Assembly (NCBI RefSeq): GCF_031582965.1
Contig: NZ_CP134049.1
Span: 3,038,001-3,102,000, forward strand
DNA from: Bacillus sp. NEB1478
GTDB taxonomy: Bacteria; Bacillota; Bacilli; Bacillales; Fictibacillaceae
Length of the DNA stretch: 64,000 nucleotides
Reading direction: 5' to 3'
This document shows positions 1 through 8,374 of this stretch, one piece after another. Both the position numbers and the translations under genes were made by a program. Each line of letters opens with the position of its first letter. The first letter of the stretch is position 1. Below the pieces are notes generated by a model that worked only from the letters and a program-made list of their open reading frames with translations, was not told the DNA's origin and ran no database searches.

Positions 1-120
1 AAAGAGGGCTTCTTTTCCCTCTGTTTCATCCAGCATCGCCGCTAGTCCAAGATTGAATGGGCCAATGCCAACTCCGATAATATCAAACACTTTTTCAGGT
101 TGTGGCTTCTGTAAAGACAT
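1..120 (-). CDS. N-hydroxylating monooxygenase of siderophore synthesis, IucD/RhbE type (3' part missing)
   Basis: The 40 visible residues begin at the ATG at 120-118, behind a GAGAGGAG ribosome binding site. They contain the FAD-binding fingerprint GVGIGPFNLGLA at residues 16-27, typical of lysine/ornithine/diamine N-monooxygenases. By homology and gene order it would hydroxylate the terminal amine of 1,3-diaminopropane using NADPH and O2, giving the hydroxylamine that is then acetylated to a hydroxamate. It overlaps the end of the acetyltransferase gene by 26 bp, so it is the next gene of the same operon. The rest lies outside the window, so the substrate cannot be judged from the protein itself. 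Confidence 0.85.
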   Translation of the reverse strand, partial: MSLQKPQPEKVFDIIGVGIGPFNLGLAAMLDETEGKEALF

Positions 121-679
121 CGTTCCATCTCCTCTCAAACGTCTCTCTGTGGCAGTACATGAGCATACCTGTCTTATCCGGCAGCTCGATTGGTTTCACT
201 TTTTCAAAACCGCATTTTTCAAAAACATGTATCATTTTGTGGTTTCGAATATCTGGTTCAGCGATTACTTTTTTTGTTTCCTTTGATAAAAACTGAAAAT
301 GAACCATCGCACGCAAAAGCGGCAAAGCATACCCTTTACCAAGATAAGCATCCGCTCCAACCAAAAGATGGATTCCTTGATCATATGTTTCAGGACCATA
401 GCATTTTTCAACTACATCGCCTATTACCCAATACGATTCCCAATAGCTCATCGGAACACCATTGATCAAGCCCAGATACAAAGTCTGATGCTTGTCCTCC
501 AAAAAGTTCTCCAGATGTTTTTTATATGATGCAAACGGAATATCAAGTTTCCAATACGGAATCACATAAGGCTGCTGCTGCCACTTATGAAGCATTGCTG
601 CATCCCTCTCTAAATCTACTTTTACAAAGGATATGGTCTTTTCGATCGACGAATCATAATAACTAGCTTCTGACTGCAT
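95..679 (-). CDS. GNAT acetyltransferase, siderophore hydroxamate step (IucB/RhbD-like)
   Basis: A 194-residue GNAT-fold protein of the IucB/RhbD class that transfers acetyl from acetyl-CoA to the hydroxylamine, forming the hydroxamate iron ligand. Visible marks are the central LGKGYALPLLRAM segment, which fits the acetyl-CoA loop, and the C-terminal IRNHKMIHVFEKCGFEKV block typical of this class (both in the second half). It starts at ATG 679 with AAAGGTG 10 nt upstream. It overlaps the IucA/IucC-type gene before it by 17 bp and the hydroxylase after it by 26 bp, which suggests translational coupling. Family assignment is firm. The exact acyl donor and acceptor are inferred from the operon. 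Confidence 0.87.
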   Translation of the reverse strand: MQSEASYYDSSIEKTISFVKVDLERDAAMLHKWQQQPYVIPYWKLDIPFASYKKHLENFLEDKHQTLYLGLINGVPMSYWESYWVIGDVVEKCYGPETYDQGIHLLVGADAYLGKGYALPLLRAMVHFQFLSKETKKVIAEPDIRNHKMIHVFEKCGFEKVKPIELPDKTGMLMYCHRETFERRWNDVFTEATT

Positions 680-2450
680 CTGTCGTCAACACCTTTTGTA
701 ACGGATTTGGAATGTTTGTATAAACCGATTGGCTTTCGAGTGAACCGACAAGCTCGTCCATATCATGAAAACGAGTAAGCAGATTCGCTTTACAAGGAAG
801 TTCTTTCGAATCCAGCAAACTTCTTAACAGTTCAGACTTGCCGCCAGTTAATGTGTCATGATGAACAAGACGGTTTCTTACTATTTTCATAAGCTTTGAT
901 TCTTCTATGAGTCCTGCAGATCCGAAACTGTTGATTAATCCAAATAAATGATTCATGAAAAAGTAATAACGGAATCGTTCAACTGCCACTTCATCACTGC
1001 AAATCGTGACGCTTTTTCTGTTGAGGCCTGGCAGCTGTTTCACTAATAGATCTGCTTTCGATTCGCTGTAATAATAGCCTTGATTATCTCGATAATAAAA
1101 TTTACTAGGATACCCACCTTCCATCTGAACGATCGAGTTTTGCTGATGTGCTTCGAGTGCTATTCCATATGTTTCAAACAGCCAAAGCATCGGATCTAAA
1201 CAAATTGACAAGTATTCTGAAAACCATTCCTGGCTTACTTCTTCAGTTGCTCTGTTTTCTTTTTCAGCAAGTCCGTGAATGATTGCAGCGATTCGAGAAC
1301 GTCCTCCATAGCCATGATCCTGACAAAGTCCTGCTATCAAACTTGCATTTTGATCATTTTCATAAAATGGATTATCTCTGATCACCACTTCAAAACCAGA
1401 TGTTTCTTTTTCAGTCTGAATGTTCAAGAAAGCCGGGTCTTGGATAATCTGAAATGCCGGGAAGAACTCATTTAGCTCTTGTCCGATTTCAGACTGCATG
1501 AGCCTTGTAACCTCTACTCCTCTATGAAGCTCTTTTTCTAAGTTGACGCGAAGCGAGTTTGTGATCTTAACCGGTACGGAGAATTTAAACATGTGTTTAA
1601 AATCACGGCTATAAACCGACCGCATCGATGAAGTCGCCGAGAACATTTCTCCATATGGTCCGATGTAGCTGAGCTTCCCTTCTGCTATGTTCTTTTGTAC
1701 GTGGGCAGAGTTCAAAAGAACCGGAACTTGTAAGGGATGAACCGGAATGAAAACCGAATTTGCGTCCTGTTCGATATCCCTTACAAAGTTTGCATCTTTT
1801 TGCAGCAGCTGCAATGTAATCTCTTCAGCTAAATCACTGCCTGCTGAATCCTGATTGACGATCGAACGGTCCACATGAAAAAAGTGAAGCTGAAAAGAGC
1901 CTTTTAGTTCTGGAGAATAAAGGGCTTCCTGTTCGAATGTCATTCCTTGTTTACTTTTCGGTGTCGGATGAAGCAAATGCCCGAATAGAAGCGACTGCTC
2001 TGCTTCTATAAACGTGAAACAACTGTTTTGCAGATTTTCTCCATCACTCTCTCGCTCTTCTAAATACCTCTGAATGTTTTGTTTGCTTAGGATCGTGCGA
2101 AGCATCAGCTCATCTTCAGCATCTTCTCGGCTATGCTCCAGCAATAATTCTTTAGATAGGAGTGATACTAAAGTGATGTAATCGAGCGTCACAAATTTCG
2201 TTCCAGACTTTATTAAAAGTGGAAAATGGAATAAATGGCGTCCTGTTAAAGACCAATGCTTAATTGCTGCAAAAATTTCTGCATCTTGATTTTCAAGGGA
2301 TATCTTTATCCATTTCGCTCGTTTTTCCCCGCTCCACTGTATATGTTCTGCTTCTTGATTCACTTCCTTATAATTTTGCGTTTCTCTCAAATAACAATTT
2401 ATAAAACTTTGCATGCTTGCTTGTTCTGCTCGTAATTTATGCTTCGTCAT
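663..2450 (-). CDS. IucA/IucC-family NRPS-independent siderophore synthetase (RhbC-like)
   Basis: At 595 residues this has the usual length of an IucA/IucC synthetase. These enzymes use ATP to adenylate a citrate carboxylate and condense it with the hydroxylated, acetylated diamine. Family marks are GHLLHPTPKSKQG near residue 155, IPVHPLQVP near residue 235 (nucleotide and citrate binding region) and the C-terminal FerR-like reductase-type domain with several His/Arg positions. It follows the decarboxylase with a 4-bp ATGA overlap, and its GGGGG binding site precedes ATG 2450. In rhizobactin-type loci a second synthetase lies after the hydroxylase. Here that position is beyond the window edge. 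Confidence 0.93.
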   Translation of the reverse strand: MTKHKLRAEQASMQSFINCYLRETQNYKEVNQEAEHIQWSGEKRAKWIKISLENQDAEIFAAIKHWSLTGRHLFHFPLLIKSGTKFVTLDYITLVSLLSKELLLEHSREDAEDELMLRTILSKQNIQRYLEERESDGENLQNSCFTFIEAEQSLLFGHLLHPTPKSKQGMTFEQEALYSPELKGSFQLHFFHVDRSIVNQDSAGSDLAEEITLQLLQKDANFVRDIEQDANSVFIPVHPLQVPVLLNSAHVQKNIAEGKLSYIGPYGEMFSATSSMRSVYSRDFKHMFKFSVPVKITNSLRVNLEKELHRGVEVTRLMQSEIGQELNEFFPAFQIIQDPAFLNIQTEKETSGFEVVIRDNPFYENDQNASLIAGLCQDHGYGGRSRIAAIIHGLAEKENRATEEVSQEWFSEYLSICLDPMLWLFETYGIALEAHQQNSIVQMEGGYPSKFYYRDNQGYYYSESKADLLVKQLPGLNRKSVTICSDEVAVERFRYYFFMNHLFGLINSFGSAGLIEESKLMKIVRNRLVHHDTLTGGKSELLRSLLDSKELPCKANLLTRFHDMDELVGSLESQSVYTNIPNPLQKVLTTDAVRS

Positions 2451-3940
2451 TGGGCGATCCCCCTGTTTTCGTACTCTGCGGCAAATTGAGAAATACTATG
2501 AAGAATGTCTTCAATATCCACGATTGTCGTTCGTGGATTCAATAATGTGAATTTTAAATACACTTGATCGTTTACTTTCGTTTTTGCGACTAGTGCTGTA
2601 CCAGTATGGATGAGCATCTTATATATAAACGTGTTCAATTCGTTTAATCTCTCTTCAGATGCATCTACATAACGGAAAACAACTGCGTTGATCTCTGGTT
2701 TTACATTGCAAACTTCGATCGAGCTCTTTTGTTTCATAACAGTAACGGTTTGCTGTGCTAAATGAATCGTGTAATCAATCATGTTAGCGAAATTCTTTTC
2801 TCCGACCATTCGAAGGGACATGTAAAGTTTTAACGCATCGAATCGTCTCGTTGTTTGCACTGATTTACTGACTAAATGAACAAGCCCGTCTTCTTCATCA
2901 TTTTCTGGGTTCAAATAGTCCGCATGGTGAGCTAAGTAACGGAAGCTCGATTTGTCTTTTACAAAAAAAGCGCCGCAGCTGATCGGCTGATAAAACAGCT
3001 TGTGAAAATCGATTGTAATGGAATCTGCTTTTCCAATACCTGTCAGCTTTGTCTTGTGTCTTTCGCTTAACATTAATGCGCCGCCATAAGCTGCATCGAC
3101 ATGCAGCCAAAGTCCATTCTCATGCGCGATGACACCGATATCTGAAATCGGATCGATGCTGCCAAAATCAGTCGTTCCAGCTGTTGCAACAACACACATC
3201 GGATACAATCCCTCTGCTTTTAATTGGTCAATTTCTTTCCTTAAGATGGATGTGTTCATCTTTTTGTTCTCATCGGTTTGGATTGTCACAACCGCTTTTT
3301 CACCAAGTCCAAGTTGGAATGCTGATTTTTTCACAGTAAAATGAGCATCTTCTGAACAAAGTATACGCATCTTATGCGATTCTGGTGGAAGGCCATACAC
3401 CTTCACATTCCAGTCCCATTTTTGATCACAAAATCGGTCACGTGCCAGCAGCAGTCCCATATAGTTGGATTGTGTGCCTCCGCTCGTAAATGTACCGTCC
3501 GCTCGTGTTGATAGATTGAGCTTATGGATCACCCATTGAATGAGCCTTTCTTCCAAATAAGTCGCTGCTGAACTTTGATCCCACGAATCCATTGACTGAT
3601 TAAGCGCGGCAATGATCAGCTCGGCGGAAATCGCCGGCAGAAGTGGTGGACAATGTAAATGCCCGATGCTGGTTTGATGTGATACATGAATGCTGTTATT
3701 CACAACTGCTTTTTTTATATCATTGAGAACACTATAAGGATCGTCTCCATTTATTGAAGTAAGTGATAATTTATTTATTTCATCTTCAATGTCTTTTGGC
3801 TGCTTGCCGTTAAAAGCATTAGTGTTCTGGCTATAAAACTCATTCAAAAGGTGCTGTGTCTCAAACACCATGTGCTGAAAGTTTTGCAGACTTTCTTCAC
3901 TATCATTTAGAAAAAAACGATCAAAGTAAGTTGTGTTCAT
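2447..3940 (-). CDS. PLP-dependent L-2,4-diaminobutyrate decarboxylase (RhbB-like)
   Basis: A 497-residue group II pyridoxal-phosphate decarboxylase. The motif HVDAAYGG (around residue 280) supplies the Asp that contacts the PLP pyridine nitrogen, and the Lys in TIDFHKLFYQP (around 310) is the expected Schiff-base lysine. The predicted reaction is decarboxylation of L-2,4-diaminobutyrate to 1,3-diaminopropane, the diamine backbone of schizokinen and rhizobactin. It starts at ATG 3940 behind AGAGGTG, 9 nt after the aminotransferase stop, and overlaps the next gene by 4 bp. The family also holds glutamate and aromatic amino-acid decarboxylases; the operon decides the substrate here. Confidence 0.92.
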   Translation of the reverse strand: MNTTYFDRFFLNDSEESLQNFQHMVFETQHLLNEFYSQNTNAFNGKQPKDIEDEINKLSLTSINGDDPYSVLNDIKKAVVNNSIHVSHQTSIGHLHCPPLLPAISAELIIAALNQSMDSWDQSSAATYLEERLIQWVIHKLNLSTRADGTFTSGGTQSNYMGLLLARDRFCDQKWDWNVKVYGLPPESHKMRILCSEDAHFTVKKSAFQLGLGEKAVVTIQTDENKKMNTSILRKEIDQLKAEGLYPMCVVATAGTTDFGSIDPISDIGVIAHENGLWLHVDAAYGGALMLSERHKTKLTGIGKADSITIDFHKLFYQPISCGAFFVKDKSSFRYLAHHADYLNPENDEEDGLVHLVSKSVQTTRRFDALKLYMSLRMVGEKNFANMIDYTIHLAQQTVTVMKQKSSIEVCNVKPEINAVVFRYVDASEERLNELNTFIYKMLIHTGTALVAKTKVNDQVYLKFTLLNPRTTIVDIEDILHSISQFAAEYENRGIAQ

Positions 3941-3949
3941 GCTGCACCT

Positions 3950-5296
3950 CTAATTTAGTGCGGCTCTTACCGCATCTGTAAATATCGCGATCACATCATC
4001 CAGCTGTTCTTCCGTAATGATTAATGGAGGCAAGAATCTGATGACACTTCCATGTCTTCCTCCGACTTCTAGAATTAGTCCCCGGTTAAAGCACTCTCGC
4101 TGTATACGGCTTGCAAGTTCAGGGTTCGCCTCATATGTGCCTTTCAATTTTGATGGAACACGCGGATTAACAATCTCTGCTCCTATCATCAAGCCCAATC
4201 CTCGAACATTACCGATTTCCGGAATCTCATTTTGTAAGATTGATAGCTCCAGCATCAGCTTTTCACCAAGCTTTGCTGCATGCTGTGATAATCGATTTTC
4301 CTTGATATAACGCAATGTTGCAGTTCCTGCAGCCATAGCCATCTGATTACCGCGGAACGTCCCGATATGTGCTCCCGGTGACCATTTATCAAGTTCCTTG
4401 TCATAAATCACTACCGATAACGGAAGGCTACCGCCGATTGCCTTTGAAAGGACAACTACGTCTGGAATGATGCCTGCATGTTCAAAAGCGAATAGCTCTC
4501 CAGTACGCCCAATTCCTGTTTGCACTTCATCAATAATTAAAGGTATGTTGCGCTCTTTTGTGATACGACGCATTTCTTGCAGCCACTCGATTGGTGCTGG
4601 GATGGATCCGCCCTCACCTTGAACGACTTCAAAGATCATCGCTGCCGGGGACAAAATACCGCTCTCTGGATCATCAAGCAGATTCTCAATGTATTGTGCA
4701 CTGATTTTGTGCGACTCTTCTCCCCCGATTCCAAACGGACAACGATATGCATACGGATATGGCATAAAATGAACATCAGGCATTAACCCTTGTACTTTTT
4801 CCTTTGGTCCTAAATTCCCTGAAAGTGCCATCGTTCCGTGAGTTGCTCCATGATACCCCCCTTGAAAGGAAAGAATGCTTCTTCTTCCTGTTGCCGTTTT
4901 TACAAGCTTGATCGCTGCTTCAATCGCGTCCCCTCCTGTTGGTCCGCAAAACTGAATCTTTGCTTTTCGGGCAAATTTTTCTGGTAAACTCGCAAATACT
5001 TCACTCACAAACTCTTCTTTTACAGGAGTTGTTAAATCTAATGTATGTAATGGCCGTTTGTCATGCAGTACTTTTTCGATCGCATCAATTACAACTGGAT
5101 GGTTGTGGCCAAGAGCTAGTGTGCCTGCTCCAGCAAGGCAGTCTATGTATTTGTTTCCGTCAGCATCTTTCACATAAATCCCTTCTGCTTCCTCAATTGC
5201 GATCGGAATACGCCTCGGATAAGATCTTGCGTTCGACTCTCTTTCCTCCTGTTGTTTAAGGTATTGTTTGTTCTTTTCTATTTGTAAGGTGCTCAT
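3950..5296 (-). CDS. Diaminobutyrate--2-oxoglutarate aminotransferase (RhbA/Dat-like)
   Basis: First gene of the siderophore operon, 448 residues, a class III aminotransferase. It should make L-2,4-diaminobutyrate from aspartate semialdehyde with glutamate as amino donor. Visible marks are GTLALGHNHP near residue 57, the PLP-contacting FCGPTGGDAIEAAIKL, the IDEVQTGIGRTG block (Asp that binds the PLP ring) and VVLSKAIGGSLPLSVVI, which holds the catalytic Lys. The start is ATG 5296 behind a strong AAGGAGGAGC site. Upstream are two Fur boxes (5374-5388 and 5333-5347), so expression should rise when iron is scarce. Confidence 0.93.
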   Translation of the reverse strand: MSTLQIEKNKQYLKQQEERESNARSYPRRIPIAIEEAEGIYVKDADGNKYIDCLAGAGTLALGHNHPVVIDAIEKVLHDKRPLHTLDLTTPVKEEFVSEVFASLPEKFARKAKIQFCGPTGGDAIEAAIKLVKTATGRRSILSFQGGYHGATHGTMALSGNLGPKEKVQGLMPDVHFMPYPYAYRCPFGIGGEESHKISAQYIENLLDDPESGILSPAAMIFEVVQGEGGSIPAPIEWLQEMRRITKERNIPLIIDEVQTGIGRTGELFAFEHAGIIPDVVVLSKAIGGSLPLSVVIYDKELDKWSPGAHIGTFRGNQMAMAAGTATLRYIKENRLSQHAAKLGEKLMLELSILQNEIPEIGNVRGLGLMIGAEIVNPRVPSKLKGTYEANPELASRIQRECFNRGLILEVGGRHGSVIRFLPPLIITEEQLDDVIAIFTDAVRAALN

Positions 5297-5332
5297 GTTT
5301 GCTCCTCCTTATTGAAAATAAAATTTCTGTAT

Positions 5333-5347
5333 TGAAAATGATTCTCA
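5333..5347. promoter_or_regulatory. Second Fur-box-like site of the siderophore operon
   Basis: TGAAAATGATTCTCA differs from the 7-1-7 Fur consensus TGATAATNATTATCA at two positions, one per arm. It lies between the predicted promoter and the aminotransferase start, 26 bp from the better Fur box. Confidence 0.65.
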
Positions 5348-5365
5348 TTATTATTTACATGTATA

Positions 5366-5395
5366 ACAATAGTTGATAATGATTATCATCGTCAA
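5366..5395 (-). promoter_or_regulatory. Predicted promoter of the siderophore operon
   Basis: On the minus strand a TTGACG -35 (5395-5390) and a TATTGT -10 (5371-5366) are separated by 18 bp. The spacer contains the perfect Fur box, so bound Fur would block RNA polymerase directly. The -10 is weak (4 of 6), so the exact start is a guess. Confidence 0.5.
5374..5388. promoter_or_regulatory. Perfect Fur box
   Basis: The sequence TGATAATGATTATCA matches the Bacillus 7-1-7 Fur consensus (TGATAATNATTATCA) at every defined position. It is 78 nt upstream of the first siderophore gene and inside the predicted promoter. Confidence 0.93.
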
Positions 5396-5514
5396 TGATA
5401 GTTTATGCCTAACTTGTTTACAGAAATATTCCTTGCTGTATTTGAGCAATAGTTCCAAAGTCCTTTGTCTTACATAAGGATCAAGGGTGATATTCTGATG
5501 GCGAATTCTCATTT

Positions 5515-5564
5515 CGCTCATATTTCTCATATAGCGCTCGTATTTCTCACATCCCGCTTCATAA
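5515..5564. repeat. 20-nt-period intergenic array, family A
   Basis: Units begin at 5515, 5535 and 5555, exactly 20 nt apart, with the core CGCTCRTATTTCTCA followed by a variable tail. The third unit is partial. The same core and period recur at 30747. The array sits just beyond the terminator of the LD-carboxypeptidase gene and before the Fur-controlled promoter. No open frame of note runs through it. Confidence 0.7.
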
Positions 5565-5570
5565 CCAAAT

Positions 5571-5598
5571 AAAAAAAGCCGCCAGTTGGCGACTTTTT
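5571..5598 (-). terminator. Terminator of the LD-carboxypeptidase gene
   Basis: On the minus strand a GTCGCCA/TGGCGGC stem with a short loop is followed by a run of seven T. It lies 4 nt past the stop codon. Confidence 0.8.
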
Positions 5599-5601
5599 CC
5601 T

Positions 5602-6588
5602 TTATTGATTTGATATTTTGATAGAAACTCTGCCTTTTTGTGCTTCCAACTCACACCTTCCTCCAATCGGAAAGGTAAAGATCGGAGTTGTATGTCCAAA
5701 ATCTGCGTTTACAACAACCGGTATGTTGCTCAACTCTTCTTTCGTTTGTATTACATAGCGCAGCTCTTCATCTGAAATATGGGACACCTTTTCAAAACGG
5801 CCGATAACTAATCCTTTAACACCAATAAATCTCGGCTGATGAATAAGTGACTGCAGATCCCGGTCAAAAGTACGTGCATTTACTTCAGAATCATCTTCTA
5901 AAAATAAAATAGAATTCTCTAAATCCGGCATATACTCCGTTCCTTGAAGAAGATTAAGTGTACAAAGATTACCTCCGATCAAACGGCCTGCAGCACTTCC
6001 TTCATGAATCACCTTATATCCAGAATTCGGAATAAACTCGCGGTCTTCTTGATTTCGATACCAACTGTCATTGCTCCATTGAGATGATGGTTTTAACTCG
6101 ACCTCGCAATCCTCCATCAATACTTTCTTAAAATATTCCAATGTATATTCTAATCCTTTTTTCATTCCGAGCGAAGAAAATGCCGGACCCGAATACGTAA
6201 CTAGCCTTGTTTTTGTGAAAATCGCATTTTGGAGTGCTGTAATATCCGAATACCCGCAAAATATCTTTGGATTAGCACGAATTAAATCATAATCCAAATA
6301 CTTTAAAAGCTGATTAGAAGTGAAGCCGCCAATTGTTGAAAAAACCCCTTTTACATTTGGATCCAGAAAAGCATCATGCAGATCTTCAATACGCTTCTCA
6401 ATTGGCGCAGTCATTAAAGCACTTGTAGCCATAATATTTTTGCCATACGTTACTTTCAAGCCTAACTTTTCAAAAGCTGCAATAGCTTGCTTGGCATTTT
6501 CTTCCGAGATGATTCGGTGCGTTGTTGAAGGTGCTACGACTCTTATTTCGTCTCCATGCTGTAAACGATTAGGTATGATTGTGTTCAT
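5602..6588 (-). CDS. LD-carboxypeptidase, peptidase family S66 (MccF-like)
   Basis: A 328-residue S66 serine peptidase. The family includes LD-carboxypeptidases that trim the terminal D-Ala of murein peptides and MccF proteins that cleave microcin C-type adenylates. The catalytic Ser lies in GYSDITALQNA (near residue 113), the Glu in the FLEDDSEVNART region and the His in DFGHTTPIFTFPIGG near the C-terminus, so the Ser-Glu-His triad looks complete. There is no signal peptide, which favours a cytoplasmic recycling or detoxifying role. It starts at ATG 6588 behind AAAGGATG and stands alone between its own terminator and a divergently transcribed gene. Confidence 0.88.
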   Translation of the reverse strand: MNTIIPNRLQHGDEIRVVAPSTTHRIISEENAKQAIAAFEKLGLKVTYGKNIMATSALMTAPIEKRIEDLHDAFLDPNVKGVFSTIGGFTSNQLLKYLDYDLIRANPKIFCGYSDITALQNAIFTKTRLVTYSGPAFSSLGMKKGLEYTLEYFKKVLMEDCEVELKPSSQWSNDSWYRNQEDREFIPNSGYKVIHEGSAAGRLIGGNLCTLNLLQGTEYMPDLENSILFLEDDSEVNARTFDRDLQSLIHQPRFIGVKGLVIGRFEKVSHISDEELRYVIQTKEELSNIPVVVNADFGHTTPIFTFPIGGRCELEAQKGRVSIKISNQ

Positions 6589-6764
6589 GTTGGTTCATCC
6601 TTTTTGTATGAATAGAATAATTTGTTTAGAACTTCTACATGCTTTCAGAAAGCTTGGTTTTATTAATATCGGTACCCATTTAAAAACTAACAGCATCGGG
6701 CCGGTTAAAATTTGATAATTTTCGACTATACTAACAAAATCAAAATTTTTCAGAGGTGCCATAC

Positions 6765-7469
6765 ATGTTGGACTTTTATCAGAGCCAGGAATCTTTAACA
6801 GCAATAGAATGGATATTAAGAGCCATTTTTGCCTTTTTCTTTTTGTTATTAGCAGTAAAATTAATGGGACAGCGAACCATTTCACAGCTTCGGCTATTGG
6901 ATTTTATCATTGCATTGATCTTTGGAAATATCATGGCCCATCCTCTATCAGATCAGCATCTTGGCTTAAAGGGATCCTTTATCACTATGACTGTTATGAT
7001 AATTTTATATGTAGGTTTTACATGGATTGGACTTCACTGGAATCCATTACGAAAACTAATTGATCCTGCACCATTAATGGTTGTTAAAAACGGACAAATT
7101 TTATATCACAATTTAAAAAAAGCACGCATCTCTATAGACATTTTACTTTCAGAACTTCGAAAACATAGGGTGACTGACATCCAGCAAGTAGCTCTGGCTT
7201 TATTTGAATCAAATGGTACCGTCACATCTTTTTTACATCCTCAATTCCAAACTGTAACACCAAAAGATATGAACTTCCCTCCAAAGCCATTTGATTATCC
7301 GCAAATCATTATTAAAGAGGGGAAAATCAATCATAAAGAGCTTTTCGAGACTGGAAAAAGTAAAGATTGGCTCATACAACAACTGCAGAATCGACAAACA
7401 AAGTTGTCTGAAGTTTTACTTGCCACACTAGATCATCATGACAACCTTCATTTAATGTATTTTAAATAA
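6765..7469 (+). CDS. DUF421 membrane protein (YetF/YrbG family)
   Basis: I place the start at ATG 6765, 8 nt after AGAGG, rather than the in-frame GTG at 6756 that overlaps this site. The 234-residue product has two or three N-terminal membrane helices (AIFAFFFLLLAVKLMG, then IALIFGNIMAHPL and a third to about residue 90), followed by a soluble domain ending in KSKDWLIQQLQN. This is the architecture of the DUF421/YetF family of Bacillus membrane proteins, several of which occur in spore formers. The biochemical role is unknown. It is divergent from the LD-carboxypeptidase gene. Confidence 0.85.
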   Translation: MLDFYQSQESLTAIEWILRAIFAFFFLLLAVKLMGQRTISQLRLLDFIIALIFGNIMAHPLSDQHLGLKGSFITMTVMIILYVGFTWIGLHWNPLRKLIDPAPLMVVKNGQILYHNLKKARISIDILLSELRKHRVTDIQQVALALFESNGTVTSFLHPQFQTVTPKDMNFPPKPFDYPQIIIKEGKINHKELFETGKSKDWLIQQLQNRQTKLSEVLLATLDHHDNLHLMYFK

Positions 7470-7526
7470 ATTTCATTAAAGCAAAGCAGGCAGCAATTCT
7501 AATTGATTGTTCATTTTTTTCCACCC

Positions 7527-7988
7527 TCATTCAATAGACAACAGCCAAACCTCTTCGTCACCAAACATCTGTGTTGTCTTCTTAAATCCAATCGTTTCAT
7601 AAAGTTTTTTTGCATATTGATTTTCTTTATGCACCGTTAATCGGATCTCGCTGCATTGCGCAAATTTTTCTTGAATCCAAGCAATCATTTCCATTAATGC
7701 TGCGCGTCCAAAGCCTTTCCTCTGCTGGGAAGCATCAATGATGAAACCATTGATCCAATAGCTATAGGTCGTATGTTCCTCATAAGCATGCATAATAAAA
7801 CCCACCATTCTATCTCCGTCATAAATGGCAAAAGGAAGGTACTCCACTTGATCACCGTCTGGCTTAATGTATACTTTCGCAAGCGAAACAGCTACAGAAG
7901 GGACAAAACTCAATTGGTCTTCTCTCACCTGCAGATTCAGGGCTTCTTCCCAATTGTCGCGCGTCACTTTTCGTAAATTTACTTTCAT
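7527..7988 (-). CDS. GNAT acetyltransferase, polyamine acetyltransferase (BltD)-like
   Basis: A 153-residue single-domain GNAT protein. The acetyl-CoA loop is visible in QRKGFGRAALMEMI (about residues 92-105), and the C-terminal NQYAKKLYETIGFKKT block is the usual cofactor and dimer element. The N-terminal layout (LQVREDQLSFVPSVAVSLA) and length resemble the spermine/spermidine acetyltransferase BltD of Bacillus subtilis, so polyamine acetylation is a reasonable guess, not established. It starts at ATG 7988 behind AGGAGAA. It is monocistronic, with convergent DUF421 gene on one side and the repeat array at 8141 upstream. Confidence 0.8.
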   Translation of the reverse strand: MKVNLRKVTRDNWEEALNLQVREDQLSFVPSVAVSLAKVYIKPDGDQVEYLPFAIYDGDRMVGFIMHAYEEHTTYSYWINGFIIDASQQRKGFGRAALMEMIAWIQEKFAQCSEIRLTVHKENQYAKKLYETIGFKKTTQMFGDEEVWLLSIE

Positions 7989-8140
7989 TATTTTTCTCCT
8001 AAAATGTATTTCCTTCTAAAAAATTCTCTTTACAATTTCATATTCCTTTTTAACCTATGAATTGGTTCAGCTCCCGATTTACTTTTCCATGCTCTTCCCA
8101 GAAAAGTCCGTGTCCGCTCTTTTCCATTGGTACTAGTTTT

Positions 8141-8275
8141 GATTTGAGTCTGAATAAAGGTGAATTGAGTCACTTTGTGGATGAATTGAGTCTCTTTTTA
8201 CATGAATTGAGTCTCTTTTTGCATGAATTGAGTCTCATTTAAATTAATTAAGTCTTTCTACACATTTCGACACAT
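8141..8275. repeat. 21-nt-period intergenic array, family B
   Basis: Six units with the core GAATTGAGTCT start at 8141, 8162, 8183, 8204, 8225 and 8245 (steps 21, 21, 21, 21, 20). The last unit is the variant TAATTAAGTCTTT and runs into TACACATTTCGACAC, a boundary almost identical to that of the array at 55949. The spacing is too regular for chance. The open frame of about 61 codons through this array is a by-product of the 21-nt period. Confidence 0.8.
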
Positions 8276-8330
8276 GTCGACACAACCACACCCATTAGCA
8301 TCAATTCTCATCCGTCTCAAACGTCAGCAC

Positions 8331-8362
8331 AAAAAAAACGACCAGCATCAGCCAGTCGTTTC
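8331..8362 (-). terminator. Terminator of the DJ-1/PfpI gene
   Basis: Minus-strand stem AACGACTGGC/GCTGGTCGTT with a 4-nt loop, followed by a long T run. Confidence 0.85.
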
Positions 8363-8374
8363 CATCATTCTTAT

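Noticed and set aside
8057..8242. 61-codon plus-strand ORF
   Set aside because: It runs through the 21-nt-period array; 21 is a multiple of 3, so the repeat itself keeps a frame open. No ribosome site or protein-like composition.
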